A stretch of DNA of 64,000 nt, from assembly GCA_028023455.1 (NCBI GenBank), contig JAQFVV010006197.1:20085254-20149253 (forward strand). The letters are read 5' to 3'. Of this stretch, positions 11,530 to 24,130 are shown one piece after another. The translations under genes were made by a program, and so were the position numbers. Under the pieces are notes generated by a model. It was not told the DNA's origin. It searched no databases and was given only the letters and a program-made list of their open reading frames with translations. The stretch's first letter is position 1. Every line of letters starts with the position of its first letter. The DNA comes from Epiperipatus broadwayi (taxonomy: Eukaryota; Onychophora; Udeonychophora; Euonychophora; Peripatidae).

Positions 11530-12400
11530 CGTTTTTTTTTTTCAAAGGAAGATTTATTGTTACAAAAGTATATAATTTAATGACATTCACTATGAACAAG
11601 ACAGCTCTGCATTAACAAATAACAACCATACAAACTAACATATTTAACTTAAACATGGGTATACAATGAATAATATTACTTTACATTCATCATTAAAACA
11701 AATTTATACTTAGATGTATAATAAGCATGGATACATACCAGGTCCGTATATTTAATTATTTCATTGTGGAATCTCAATATTACTCATCTCTCACATGCTC
11801 CTGAATGCTCATTGAAGAGCTAGTTTATTATCTCTTTCCTTTATCATTCTGATGTTCTTGGTAAATATCCTCCATGGATCTATTATCTTACCAGGTAAAG
11901 ATATTTACTTAGTTCATTGTGAACATTTTAATGTCTATCATTTCCCAAGTGCTGCTAAATGTCAATTGAAGATCAAGTCTCTTGTCTCTTTCCTTTATTG
12001 CACTAATCTTCTTGATGAATATCCACAATGGGTCTGACTTACTCATGTCAAAAAGAAGTGTATCCCTTGTCAACCAAACACTGAACATCAAGAATGTAGC
12101 ACTTCTTATTACTGCAAAAATACTTGTTTGATACCCTGAATTAGAGTTGATATTAAAGCATTTTTCTTTTTATAAATTGCAAAAATCATCATTCTACAGC
12201 TTTGCAAACCAACACACCTATCAAAGATGTGTCCAATAGTCTTGTCCGCTCTTTGACACAAACCACATATGCTACTAATAGATTTATAACCCCTATAAGA
12301 TGTCAGGAAAATCCCTGTGGGCAAAGCACATGTTATCTTTGATAATTTCTCCATTATTTGTTTTCCCTATGTTGTGGCATTTTACAATTCAATTTTTTTT
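11530..12400 (-). pseudogene. LINE 3' fragment with A-tail (non-RTE type)
   Basis: Read on the minus strand, the ORF at 12354-12109 (81 codons) carries CGLC..A..TIGHIFDRC, a Cys-Cys-His-Cys pattern of the kind found near the C-terminus of several LINE reverse transcriptases, preceded by TGIFLTSYRGYK. Further downstream the frame is broken. The minus-strand sequence ends near 11541-11531 with AATAAATCTTCCTTTG followed by about ten A residues, so it looks like a retrotransposed 3' end with a poly-A tail. The polymerase core is absent, consistent with 5' truncation. The clade is uncertain. A processed copy of some other mRNA cannot be ruled out. Confidence 0.45.
11811..12036. repeat. Diverged tandem duplication, period about 153 bp
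   Basis: The block starting ATTGAAGAGCTAGTTT at 11811 recurs, diverged, at 11964 (ATTGAAGATCAAGTCT). Both contain TCTCTTTCCTTTAT and AATATCC..C.ATGG at matching spacing. The duplication lies inside the 3' part of the minus-strand LINE fragment, so it may be a repeated segment of that element's 3' end. Confidence 0.65.
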
Positions 12401-15400
12401 AAAACGTTGAAGTAATACCTCTAAAACATCCTATGTGAAAAATCAGGATTTTTATAGATAAATGTGTGGGCTATAAACTAGTTGCTATTTCAGACTATAC
12501 AACAATTAATAGTTTTTTATATTAATTAAAGCAATTTTTTGAATTAATAGACAATGCAAAAATGTTTTTACACTTCCATTCAGACTATTTTTTGTGAATT
12601 TAAATTGAATACTGATTTGAAAATCGCATCTAAATCTAAAAATTGATCACTAATAAGATTATAACTATAGCATATTGTTAGAAATATTGTCAAGAAAAAA
12701 AATATTCAAATTATTTTCATGATCTATATCTTGCAAATTAGGAAATGATAGTAACTCATAGTAGTAAAATCTTATTACTTCTTGAATTTTGTCAGTTTTA
12801 AACATTTTTATATTTATTTCAAGGTGCATGTATAGAAGTGACATTTCAAAATTTAAGCCTAGAGTTGATGGAGAAAAATCTTATAAAGTAGAATATAGAA
12901 AGATACTCTATTAGCTTCTATCAGTATTAAATATTTTTAAAAATATACAGCATACTTCAAATAACCCCAATTTTGGTGCCAATCTTTTTTCTGTATTTGA
13001 CAAGTCTTTTGCCAATTTATTTTTGATGTTTTGTTAATACTTCATAATTTATCATTTCTGTTTTTAAAATTTTTTAATATAATTAGCATTTTTCCAGTTC
13101 TGCTTCTTATATAACAATTCTAATTCACCACAGTTTTTAATAAAACTTTCACAATTTTAAAGACTTCTTTCATAGGGAACAACAAAGAAAAAGACATGAC
13201 TTGCCAGTCTTGCAAATTTTTAGGCAATGAGAATGTAAATGATTTTCCTCTACCTGAAAATTCTTAGAAACTCATTATATTGATTAATATTAAACATTTA
13301 ACTGTGTTTGACTATAAACTGAATATTTTTAAAAAAATTTCTAATCCTTTTTTTAAAAATCTAGTGAAAACTCTAACCTGTAAAATTGGTAGTTTAGGTG
13401 GATCAATTAACTCTATGCAATAAAATCCCTTCCCTATTTATCCAACAGTAGAAAACTCTCAAATCAGTAGAAGACTCTTTTGCAGCCTTATATTTTTTGA
13501 TAGTCACTAGCAATTGTTTGAATTAATTTTCCATTAATAAATTAATCTTTATTCTTTATTATATCTCCGCAAACAAATTATTTTTTATAAATGTAAATTT
13601 AAAAATAAATATAATTTTTAAAAATAATATTTCAATTTTGCAAATGCAGAAAAAAAGACAATAAACTGAAATATGTAATATATTTATGTTTGCCTGAAAT
13701 TGCTGATAAAATTGTTTTATGAATAAAAGAAAATCCATATTTACTCCATTTCTAAAATCTGTAATGAATTATTGTTAATACATCATAAAGCAATATACGT
13801 TTATTTTCAAATTTAAACTTCCACTTATAATTTAAAAATATAAAAAAATAATTGCTATACTGATTATAGAAACATTCATTGTTCATCCAATCACAACTGT
13901 CTGCTTTTTATTATACTTTCTTGACTCGTCTTGTTTTAAAAGTAAATATTTTCAAATAAAAATCTGAGTTTAATAATAAATAATGATATCAAAAGGTAAA
14001 TATTTCACAAATATTTTATAAAAATATTCATAAATACATAAACAAATTATTGAAAATATATATTTTCATTTTTAAAATCTGAACAAAAGAATAAGTTTTC
14101 TCAAAAGCTATTTCAAGGCCTCTTGAGCCTGAAAACAATAAAATTTTACCAATCAATGTCATTTGTTTGTTCATATTACTCTATGCATGGTACTGACATC
14201 TTCAGATTTTTTTAAAAATTAATAAATCAATATTATTTTAATTCTGATTTTTCAAATAAATGTAAAACTGACTAATAAAACTAAAGATAGTTGCAAGAGA
14301 ATGTAACCACAACCTTGTAAAAAATTTATTTAAAAAATTAATATCAAATGAAAAAAAAATATAATTTTACAAAAACAATAGACACCCCCCCTCTTAAAAA
14401 AACTAACAATGTTTATTAAAACTGAACCTCCATTTTCAAACTTTATATAGAATATTAAAAATATTGTTAAAAATCTGATTCTTATACTATTACTCTAAAA
14501 AATATTTGCAGGTGATTTCACTAAAATTGTTTCCTAATATTATGGGGGGAAAAGATTGTTGAAATTATGAAATTCATTTCAAAATATGTAACTGTTAAAG
14601 TCTAATTGCCTTCATTTATCTTGAATGCTGAGATACATGTCTCAGACAATGTTAATCAATAATAAGTTATTATTTATATTTCAGCTATGGATATAGATTC
14701 CACGATTAGTAGCATTGTAACTAATACCAATGAGATGAATGAAGAAATGATAAAAGAAATCAACTGAAAATCAGTACATAATAAATTAAACTATTTATTA
14801 ATGACTAATCTTGCAACAACTGAATGATTTTGCATTCACTTAGCTACTATTTACCCAAGTATGATTGACCAAGAATTAAAAAATGTACATAGAAAATGCT
14901 AGATAAAGTCTAAAGAGAATAAAATCATCAATAGAATGTTGGATCATCTTTCTGAAGACATGAATATGATTATACTTACTAGAAAGTAATTAAGTACTTC
15001 TACTGACAATATTGAACTTGCTTACTTAAAGAATTAAAGCAATTAAAATTTTATTTAAGTCTATAGCAGAGTCTGCGTGCAAAAACATCTAACTTGAACT
15101 ACATATTATAACAACCATGTTGTTTCACTAAAATCCATATTACCCTAAAAAATATTTTCAGATGATTTCACTAAAATAAATAAATAAAATGCATTTGAGA
15201 ATGTAATTATTAATAAAATAACGTAATTTACATGGAAAAGTGCATGAATTTGTTAGATATGATCTAATATGAACTTACAAAATATTACATATTCCTCGAA
15301 TAATTGATATTATTTGTGGAAAAAATATTATATAAACAAACTTGTTTTTTTTTTTTTTATAATGAATAAATAAATAAAATATTTTCTCTTGGATAGAGCA

Positions 15401-18400
15401 GACTTTGTCTAGTAAAATATATTTATTTCAAACTTAATTTTATTCTGCTTTTCTGATTTGTTTTATATTAATTTATTCTTTATTGTTTTGAGTTGGTGGT
15501 ATAAAAATTCAGAAATAAGCATTTACATGTCAGAAAAATAGAAAAGATTAAATATGACGCAGCTAATTTAAATTAATATCAAATAAAGCACTATCAAATA
15601 TTTTTCTATTTAAATCAATATATTTCTTTGTTCGAAAGTTTTTAATTACAAATAAAATATTTTTCATAAAATTTATTAACATCTTAAAAGTATAGAAATA
15701 GAATTAATATATTAATTTTAAAAAAAAAAATATTAAAATGTTTTAATGAGCATGTGGGCTGAGAGTTGAAAAATCAAACAAATGGCATAAATGTGAACAT
15801 TTCAAGTAACTCAAATTGTAAATTTTATACAACAAATCTAACAGTTGGTAACTTACTAATCAGATTGTAGTTTGGTCATGGCTTTTATTTATGCAAGCTC
15901 ATAGACACACAAAAAATATCGAAGCACATTAAGCAGTAATCTAAATAAATTGTTTAGCAAATAATTATATAAAAAGTAAAGCAAAAATAACTAGTAAAAC
16001 CTAATTACAAAATGAGAATAAATAATTTATAGATAGAATTAATCTAAATGCACAAAACAATATTTATTATAAGAGTCTTCTAATACTAATTAAAACAATC
16101 TAGAATATAAATTGGACTACAGAAAATAATAGAAAGATTACAGTGATAAAAGTTTTAATTTCTGGAGACATCAGGTCACACCAGAACAAAACTGGATAGA
16201 CATAGATGTGCAAACAGATATTCCAGATTAAGACTGCAACCATGACACTGGATGAACTATATGCAGACCGGTAGAATAGCTGATCACCCTAGAAAATTTC
16301 CACTAGTATAGTTACCATGCAGATCCAGGGATTGACATAGATCACAATGATTTACCTTTATTTACATAAAGGCTATAAAACCAATGTAAAAATTGCTTCT
16401 GATATTATTGTAAAACATACAAACCATTTGATTTTTCCAATATATATATATATATGTATGGCAATAATATATCTAATTTAATACAGAGAGAATTTAAATC
16501 TCCTATAGTTCTATATATTTACACACATACTTGTAATTAGTTATATACAAGAATTTATCATTTTGATCAATTATTCATATTTAAAAGTAAACAATTTTGA
16601 ATAATTCTTTGTTTGTCTAGACATTAAATTAAATATAGTAAATTGAAATATTAAAGTGCAACAGCTCAGAACAGAGCAGTATTAATTTCTGAAAAATTGC
16701 TATATCTACATTTGATTAGCCAAAAGTGTATATGAAAAACTGAATATAGTAAAAAAATAATTGAATTGTTTTTTGCTTGGAAATTATATAACATTTAAAA
16801 GCTGAGATATGATATGTGAATTTTCATCTCTCAAATCTGACATTTTATCATTGCAGTAAACTATGCAGGACAATTGAGTGTAGAGAGGCAGATATTTGCA
16901 GCATCTCAAGCAAACTGTATGAAGTTCATATATAAATTGCTGATGAGAATACAATTCCTTGTTCACAATTGTATACTGATTTTTTAAAAAAAGCATGGTG
17001 GCATTTTATATTGGCTATGCAATGAGAATATAACTAATTCTAAAAAATGTAATTCAAGTTGATGCTATAAAATAATCACAGTTATTTCCTTAGAAGGTCA
17101 TATGATGTTCAAACTCTCAAGATGCAAGTTGAGCACCTTCTATTCAATAGAGTAAAGTGAGGTTAGTTTTTCTTTTTAATCTACTCAACTAAGAATCAAT
17201 TTAAAAACTTTTAGTTTTAGACCAAGGTAATATCATCATATCTATCATCAAAATATGATTTATTAATTAAATTATTAGAATACAATATATTGCACAATTT
17301 AATATCATAACTTTCTAATCAACACAGCACATGGATTAACATTGAAAAAGAAATACAGCAACTGATAAAATCTATTATATATTAACCGATCTTTTAATAT
17401 AAAACTGAAAAGTAAATTTATAAAATAATAGAGTACTTACTACTAGTCCGATGGTATGATTTCACATTTGTATTAGTTCCATAATATTTACTATGAAAAA
17501 TAATGACCTATAACTTTATTTACTGGAAATGAAACAAACACGCATTTACATTTTTGCGAGAAATAATCTTCAAAAAAAAAAAGAAGTAAACTTTTAATTA
17601 ACAATGTAAATTTATTACAAGTGGTAATATTAACAAAATGTTGTTTCTTAGCATCACTGCAATGGTCTGAACTTTCTTACCTCGAATCACGTTCTGTTAT
17701 GAATTGACTATTCGACAATCCTGAATGAAAGACAGCCATTGTTTGGCCATAAAATTAGCAGCAAAACCAATATTTTGACTAATAAATTTCTCCTCACCAG
17801 AATATTGTCTAATATTCATTACAAATTAATTCATTTCCTTTTTAGAAAATTGTAAATATACTTAATTCGGTTTTTATATACACCTTTGTTTATGCCAGAA
17901 ACTTTCATCACCATCGAACTAATACTTATGTACCAATAGTAGAATTTAAAATGGTTTTGCTTTAATAGAATGAAGTCTTAGAAAAACATATTATTGTCAA
18001 GTAAAAATCATCATAGAGAGAATAGCGGAGAGAAAAAAAATCTAGTTTTCAATATTTTCCCTCCTATGTGATAGACTCCCTTAGTTTGTTGATTTTATTG
18101 CGTAAAAAGATTCCGTTGATTATAACAAGAAATATATATATTTATTAACTTCACTCGAATTAATTGGCTAAAAGATTTAACAAAATAAGAAAGAGATCAA
18201 ATTGTAAAATCCATATATGATAAGATCAAATTCCAACACTGAAAACAAAATAAACAAAAACAAAGAAATTGCATATATATAAAAATTCAGTCATTTTTAT
18301 AAGCATAGGAAACATAAAAATATAAAAGTATTTACAGAAAATATTTAGCTCCTTAAAAAAAAAGTCGAATGAAAAAATTCTCTCATTCGGTGATTCATTT

Positions 18401-18770
18401 TCTTTTGATATTAAAAAAGCAATTGACGTTCTTCAAATGGAATTTGCAGAACTTCAGTTTAACACCAATTTAAAGCAAGAATGAGATGAAATTGACTCTC
18501 TTTCCTTTTACAAATAGTTACCACAACAATTAGCTGAATTACGTAAATCCTTTTCAAAATTATTGGTACAGCTCATTAGTAATTAGTACAAGCAGCATCT
18601 GGAAACAATATTTATTATAAAAATCATAATAAGAAGCTAAAGAACAAGACAAACACATTAATGTTTGAAAGTTTAGGATGATGGTGTTTCATTTATTATA
18701 CATTGGACTACTTCTATCATTTAGAACTAATTGTTAATTCAATAACAATTTTTATCTATTTTCTGCATTA
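12401..18770. other. Gene-poor AT-rich DNA
   Basis: No supported gene or RNA. 16140-16330 is clearly less AT-rich than its surroundings (for example CACACCAGAACAAAACTGGA), but I could not match it to a family in either strand. 14690-15050 resembles a stop-ridden coding remnant starting after TATTTCAG, but its identity is unclear. The rest is poly-A/T and short repeats. Confidence 0.5.
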
Positions 18771-18860
18771 ATTGTAATGACTTAATAAATGTTTAGACAT
18801 TTAACAACAAAACAGGTTTTTCGATGTTAAATGTTTAAACATTAGCAAGTCATTACAATT
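18771..18860. repeat. 90-bp foldback element
   Basis: ATTGTAATGACTTA..AAATGTTTAGACATTTAACA on the left is mirrored by TGTTAAATGTTTAAACATT..AAGTCATTACAAT on the right, with a short central loop. Near-perfect terminal symmetry suggests a miniature foldback element. No target duplication was identified. Confidence 0.7.
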
Positions 18861-20718
18861 GTTACATGCATTTAAAAAGCTTAAATGACATTCGAATTTT
18901 TCTAAAGAAGTTAACAAACAATTCTAAATTATGGAAATATTTCAAAATATAATTATAAGATGAACTACACTGCTTATTTGTATTCTATGTCAAAATTGCT
19001 TGTCATACAAATATTTTATTAATTCTTATTAGTTTTTCATATATACAATAAAAATTAGCTTTGAAACCCTCTGCATTTTCTCTTTGTAATCTAATTTTCT
19101 AAATGCTTCTCCATTTTTATTATTTTCACTAAGTCGAAAGAAAGAACTAGAAATTTTTCATTCCTAAAGATTAATAATGAAATTTCTTTACACATATATA
19201 AATTAATAGGCATTCATCTAAATGAGATATCTAAATTAAAATATGGGTAGTAAATAAACTAATCAATTCATGTACATTTATGATAATATGTGTGCATACA
19301 CCTATATATACATGCATATATGTACTTCATGCGGCAGCAATAGCATATATATGTGTGTATTCTTAAACCTAGATTCAAATCTGAATTAGTAAGATTTGAA
19401 AAATATTCCGGGATTTGATCTTTCAGGTCATTATCCTGTTAATCAACTCAGCTAACCATCTAATATTTGTGAGTAAATGGATATCTTTTGACTCTCATCC
19501 AGAGTATAAAATAAGGATGGGAAATAATTTAAACCATTACTAGCTGGCAAATATAAAATCTGGTTACTAATACTTTCTCTTTCACCATTACTTTATGGAA
19601 AGCTAATGGAGGGCTTTATTCTTAGTGGGCTATATAAATGATATTTTACTCATTACATTACACATATTTATACATTGTAATCAAACAACTAGAAATGATC
19701 TTTGTTGTTTATTTAATAGATAACCAATCTTTATTTCAATTTTAGTTTGACAACCCTGATTTACAGAAATATTACTCATTTAGATATCATATTTCACTTT
19801 CAACTTTTATATAATATGTAAACAATTAGACTTTTCAAATAATATTAAAATATTACTTCCATTGCTTTAATTTTTTTTTTTTGTTTTTCATTAATGTTCT
19901 TTTTAATGCATTATATTTTATATGATTTGAACATTTCATGTGAATGAACAAGGAAATACTTCCATGCAAAGAATTAAAATGAATACCATATAAAAAAATG
20001 GGATGAGTTAAAGAAATGTGATAAGATGATGTAAATAAAACTATAGAAAGTAAAAGTGTGAGACATGAAAACTGTCACAAAATAAAAAAATTATGACAAG
20101 TAGTAATTCATTGTAAAAATTCTACAAAAAGATAATTACAATAATACAAAAAAATATGTCATATGTAAAGATACTTTTCTGTACTATCCAATCAAAAATA
20201 ATAATGTTCATGTCCTCAAAATTAAATGCTTCTCTCTATATATGATAAATTATTTTGTTTAAAATAAATCTAATTAATCAAGCTAATAAATTATTTGTGT
20301 AAGCAAATACTTTTTTTAAGAAGTGAAAATACTTGTGAAAAAGATGAGACTAGCCAAAAATATCAGCTATTTTGCAGTTTAATACAATACTGTATTTGCA
20401 TTAAATGTATAAAAGAATGAGTTGGTATTATTTGTTTATATTAAAAACAATTAAAACTGTTTTTGCTGTAACAATTATCAGAATTTCATTCCTTTGATCT
20501 GAAATACAGGTCTTGATGGAGTTTGAAAATTTTCTTATATAGGAAAAAAAAATGAATAAATTTTCTTAAAGAAACATTATGATTAAATTTATTTCACATC
20601 ACTTCTAATTATTTTCTTACTCATTCAGGTTTCAAAGTATGACAAACTTTCAATCTTATATAGCAAATGACTATACATAAAATAAAAAATAATTTATGCA
20701 AAGCAATCTTTACCGATA
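18861..20718. other. AT-rich DNA with one tRNA-like remnant
   Basis: Read on the minus strand, 19460-19408 contains GGTTAGCTGAGTTGATTAAC, resembling a tRNA A-box region, and about 25 bp on GATCAAATCCC, resembling a degenerate B-box. This is probably a decayed tRNA-derived SINE head. The following ~250 bp are somewhat less AT-rich and could be its body. Nothing else was recognised. Confidence 0.4.
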
Positions 20719-20730
20719 GTAAAGAAGTAC

Positions 20731-21319
20731 AATAAACATCACATGATCACAAGCCAGAAACTAGTCTGAGGATATTGGATGAGTAGGCACTAGATGGGGA
20801 TTTTATGCACAAGCCTTCTGGCATCCATTGATTACTCAGGTTTGCTGTGTGTGGCAATATTTTTAGTGAGTTTTGCCTGTTTAACAAGTTATAAGAAAGC
20901 ATAAGAAATAGTGATCATGTGATGTTTATTGGCTTAAAAACAATCCTTCCTAATAGGATAGTCATGGCTATGGTTATTAAAGAACCAAAGACACCAAAAT
21001 GTACAGGTACTGAAGTGAGTTCAGACCTATATGACTATATAAGCTAATGAGATTGGATTGAAAATATGGTGTTTTCAATTCAAGACTCATAGTTTTATAG
21101 TTAAATAGAGATAAGAAGATGGCTGCTAGAGGGTTGTATTAGATCCTGCTCTCAGATCCAAGGCTCCTCATTGACGAAGGCCACAAGCCAGAAACTAGTC
21201 TGGGGATATTGAATGAGTAGGTACTAGATGGGGATTTTATGCATAAGCCTTCCAGCATCCATTGATTACTCTAGCTTGCTTTGTGTGGCAATATGTATAG
21301 TGAGTTTTGCCTGTTTTAC
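20731..21319 (+). mobile_element. Hammerhead-bearing (retrozyme-like) repeat, tandem copy B/C
   Basis: This single 589-bp insertion is bounded by a perfect 12-bp direct repeat, GTAAAGAAGTAC, at 20719-20730 and 21320-21331. The insert holds more than one unit length in head-to-tail order. CACAAGCCAGAAACTAGTCT occurs at 20748-20767 and again at 21182-21201, giving a unit of about 434 bp. The sequence begins inside the ribozyme, runs through the whole unit, re-enters the ribozyme and stops about 120 bp later at GAGTTTTGCCTGTTT. The left edge also carries a 20-21-nt inverted copy (20730-20750) of 20911-20931. Nothing is protein-coding. Starting mid-unit and running past unit length is what reverse transcription of a circular or multimeric RNA would give. 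Confidence 0.85.
21163..21206 (+). ncRNA. Decayed hammerhead-ribozyme-like motif (copy C)
   Basis: The order is GCTCCTCA (helix I), TTGACGA (core, expected CTGANGA), AGGC-CACAA-GCCA (helix II region), GAAAC, TA, GTC, then TGGGGATA, which pairs back to CTCCTCA. Only the first core C is changed to T. Helix I can form five to six pairs. With this core base lost, the copy is probably inactive, but it shows that the family consensus contains the motif. Confidence 0.55.
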
Positions 21320-21331
21320 GTAAAGAAGTAC

Positions 21332-23937
21332 CATAGATATATTAACACTAATTTTGTTGTTTCTTCTTTTTTGAAAAATACTGGTAAAAAGTTTTGCCAT
21401 TGTTTGTCTGTTAGTTAAAAATCCATCAATAAACTTTGACAAGAGGGGTTTTGATATTTATAGTTTATTTTTTTTAATTATTAATCAATTACTAACAATT
21501 ACTGATAAAACAGATACTGCACATTATTTTAATTTCAGAAGACAAAACAAATGGAGGAGGGGGAACAAAAAATAAATGTTTTGGAATGATTTTGCAAAAC
21601 ATTTCCTCTTTTTAGTAATGCTGTCTTTTGATTTATTCTGTAGCAAATATTTATTTCTAAAGGACTACAGTTTTTATTTACTTGTATTTCTCCATTGTAT
21701 TCTATTCTCAGCAATATCTTTCCAATGACAAAGAATCAATATTACACTTCTTTAGAAAGTCTTTAATGTAATCTTTATCTTCTTATTCCAAGAAAACTAT
21801 GCTCCCATTCATCATAAAATATTTTTAAAAGAATTTATTGCACTTTTTTTAACAGGTCCAGACAATTTTAAATTTAATATCATCATATTTAGAAAACTGA
21901 ATAACCTACTAATGGGTCTTATGACCTTAAATCATAGGGCCAAACAAATTTTTTCCAGTGCCTTTATGTTATATAGATAGAAAAGCATTTCTCATCTCCA
22001 TACAATACATTTGGCAGCATAACCCTATTATATGCAACTAATTTAATTGAAATAATTACACTATTAATATGAAATCATTATTACCATTTGCAGATAAATA
22101 TGTATAGACATTATAACTTATAAATATATCTACAAAAATAAAGCAAAAACTTAAAAGTTGAGTTTATAATGACCATATGAGCCAATCCACGAACACAAAT
22201 TTAGTGAACTTACATTACATGTGTGTTGTTGTTGTTTTGCCTGATTATTTGACATCTAGTTAAACTAAACAAAAAAGAGAACGTTTCTAAGTCAATTCTT
22301 TAACTAAATGTGTGTTTGCCAAGAGGGGTTAATAGAAAATCTATGAAACACTTCATAAAACTGTGATGCAAAAAAAAAAAAACAAGTCTTAATCTTATAA
22401 TTTATGTGCATTACAAATAAACACAATAAAAGAATTGTATTTACCTTTAATAACTAAATTGGTTGTCTTTTGTACTAAATTCCATACACATTTTAAATTA
22501 ACAATTTCTTTTAAAATGGATTTCAAAATTTCAACATACAAAAACAATTTAAAATAGATAATACTTTGTTACTTCCAAATTATTAACTTCAGCAATCACA
22601 TTATTAATGTTAAATAAATTTGGGATGAAAAATTTACTAAGATTTAAAAATATTTTATTTACAAAAAATATAATTCGCTTCATATTGATTTTCTTTTTCC
22701 ATTTTCTTTCTTTTTAATAAAAGTAAATAGTTCCTATTAGTTTGTATCCCTGCCATTACAAATGAAACATTGGATAGTATATATTATTTATACTTCTATT
22801 TCTTTCTATCTTTATTTCCAAATTTCTTATTGATTGCAGTTGTGTTTGTAAATAATTGATGAACCCATCATTAGGAGTTTTAAAAAAAAGAATTCTATTA
22901 AAAAAGTTTTATTTTTTGAGTACAATCAATAAGGATACCACTATATAAACCATAAATTATAATTATTCAAGTTTACTAATAATAATCCTTTAAAATATTT
23001 AACCATTTTATTAAGTCGTCATTATTAATTATGTTAAAAATCAGTTTTCACAAATTAAACCGGGAAATCCCAGGTAATCTCCTATAAATCTTTTTATCTC
23101 TTTTAATTATTCATAAATTTCACTTTTTCTTTTACTCTAGTATCTTCCAAAATAAGCAAAACTCTCCATACAGTAGTGCCACTTCCAAAATACTTTCATA
23201 AACTTCCTTGCTTCGATCTACACACCGATTCATTTGCTCTTTATCCTCATAATCTCTTCAAAAACATTTTTTTTATTAACTCTTGTGAATATTTCTACAA
23301 TGTTCATTATAATAACTCATTACAAAGCTTTCAAGATATTTCCTCCTTCTAATTATAATTGTTCACATTTACAAAGTTTCTTCTTAGCTATAATTTCAAT
23401 GGTCCAGTGGATGATTCCCAGTCCTTGTTAAAAATCTGTTTAGTCATTGGCATTCTCATTCTACTTCCATTAATATTAAACTCATTGCTGTAATTTTATT
23501 TTCATCTCTGAACTTGGACTTAAATGTGACAAATTATTTATAAATAAATATTAATTAAAAAGTACAATTATATGACAAACTAAAATAAAACTACTACTAT
23601 ATACAATTTGCAATACATCAGACTGATAAATCATTGAAATTTGATCACTCATTATAAGTGCAGCCATCAAAACTTTAGCAGAGTAAATTCATGTAGAAAA
23701 AAGACTTCTAATTACTCATAATGCACAGAACAAGATAAATTGCATACATTCTACTTGTAGTATAACCAAAAGATTCTATATAAATGCTTTTGTAGCTATA
23801 AAATATCATTAAAAATTAAATATCTCATATTTTCACATTAAAAAAATCACTATCAGATGTTAATAGACAGTAATCAATGAAAATATCAAACTGCAAATGT
23901 GCCCACCATTCAAAAGGAATGAGCTCTTCTCAATACA
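21332..23937. other. AT-rich DNA with a fragment of the hammerhead family
   Basis: At 23155-23182 the stretch AGCAAAACTCTCCATACAGT plus GTGCCAC matches the minus-strand 3' region of the hammerhead-bearing family, a short isolated fragment. No gene, RNA or other element was recognised. Confidence 0.5.
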
Positions 23938-24130
23938 ATATCTTACTACTATATAGAGGATAAAGCATTATAGTATTTATTTACAGTTTAAGAAACGAAA
24001 GCTAATGATCTTTCACACATTCCCTACAACTATATTTCTAAGAAATGTGTGAAAGTTCATTAGCTTTCTTCCCTTAAACTGTAAATAAATAATACTTCAA
24101 CACTTTAGTCACTATATAATATCAAGATAT
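23938..24130. mobile_element. Foldback MITE, arms about 85 bp
   Basis: The left arm 23938-24022 and right arm 24043-24130 are inverted copies around a ~20-bp loop; the inner part (CTAATGA.CTTTCACACATT and its inverse) is nearly perfect and the outer part has decayed. It is non-coding. The arms differ by small indels, so it is not recent. No target duplication was identified. Confidence 0.75.

Noticed and set aside
14690-15050. Possible coding remnant after a TATTTCAG acceptor-like site
   Set aside because: Several stops in each frame and no motif I could tie to a family.
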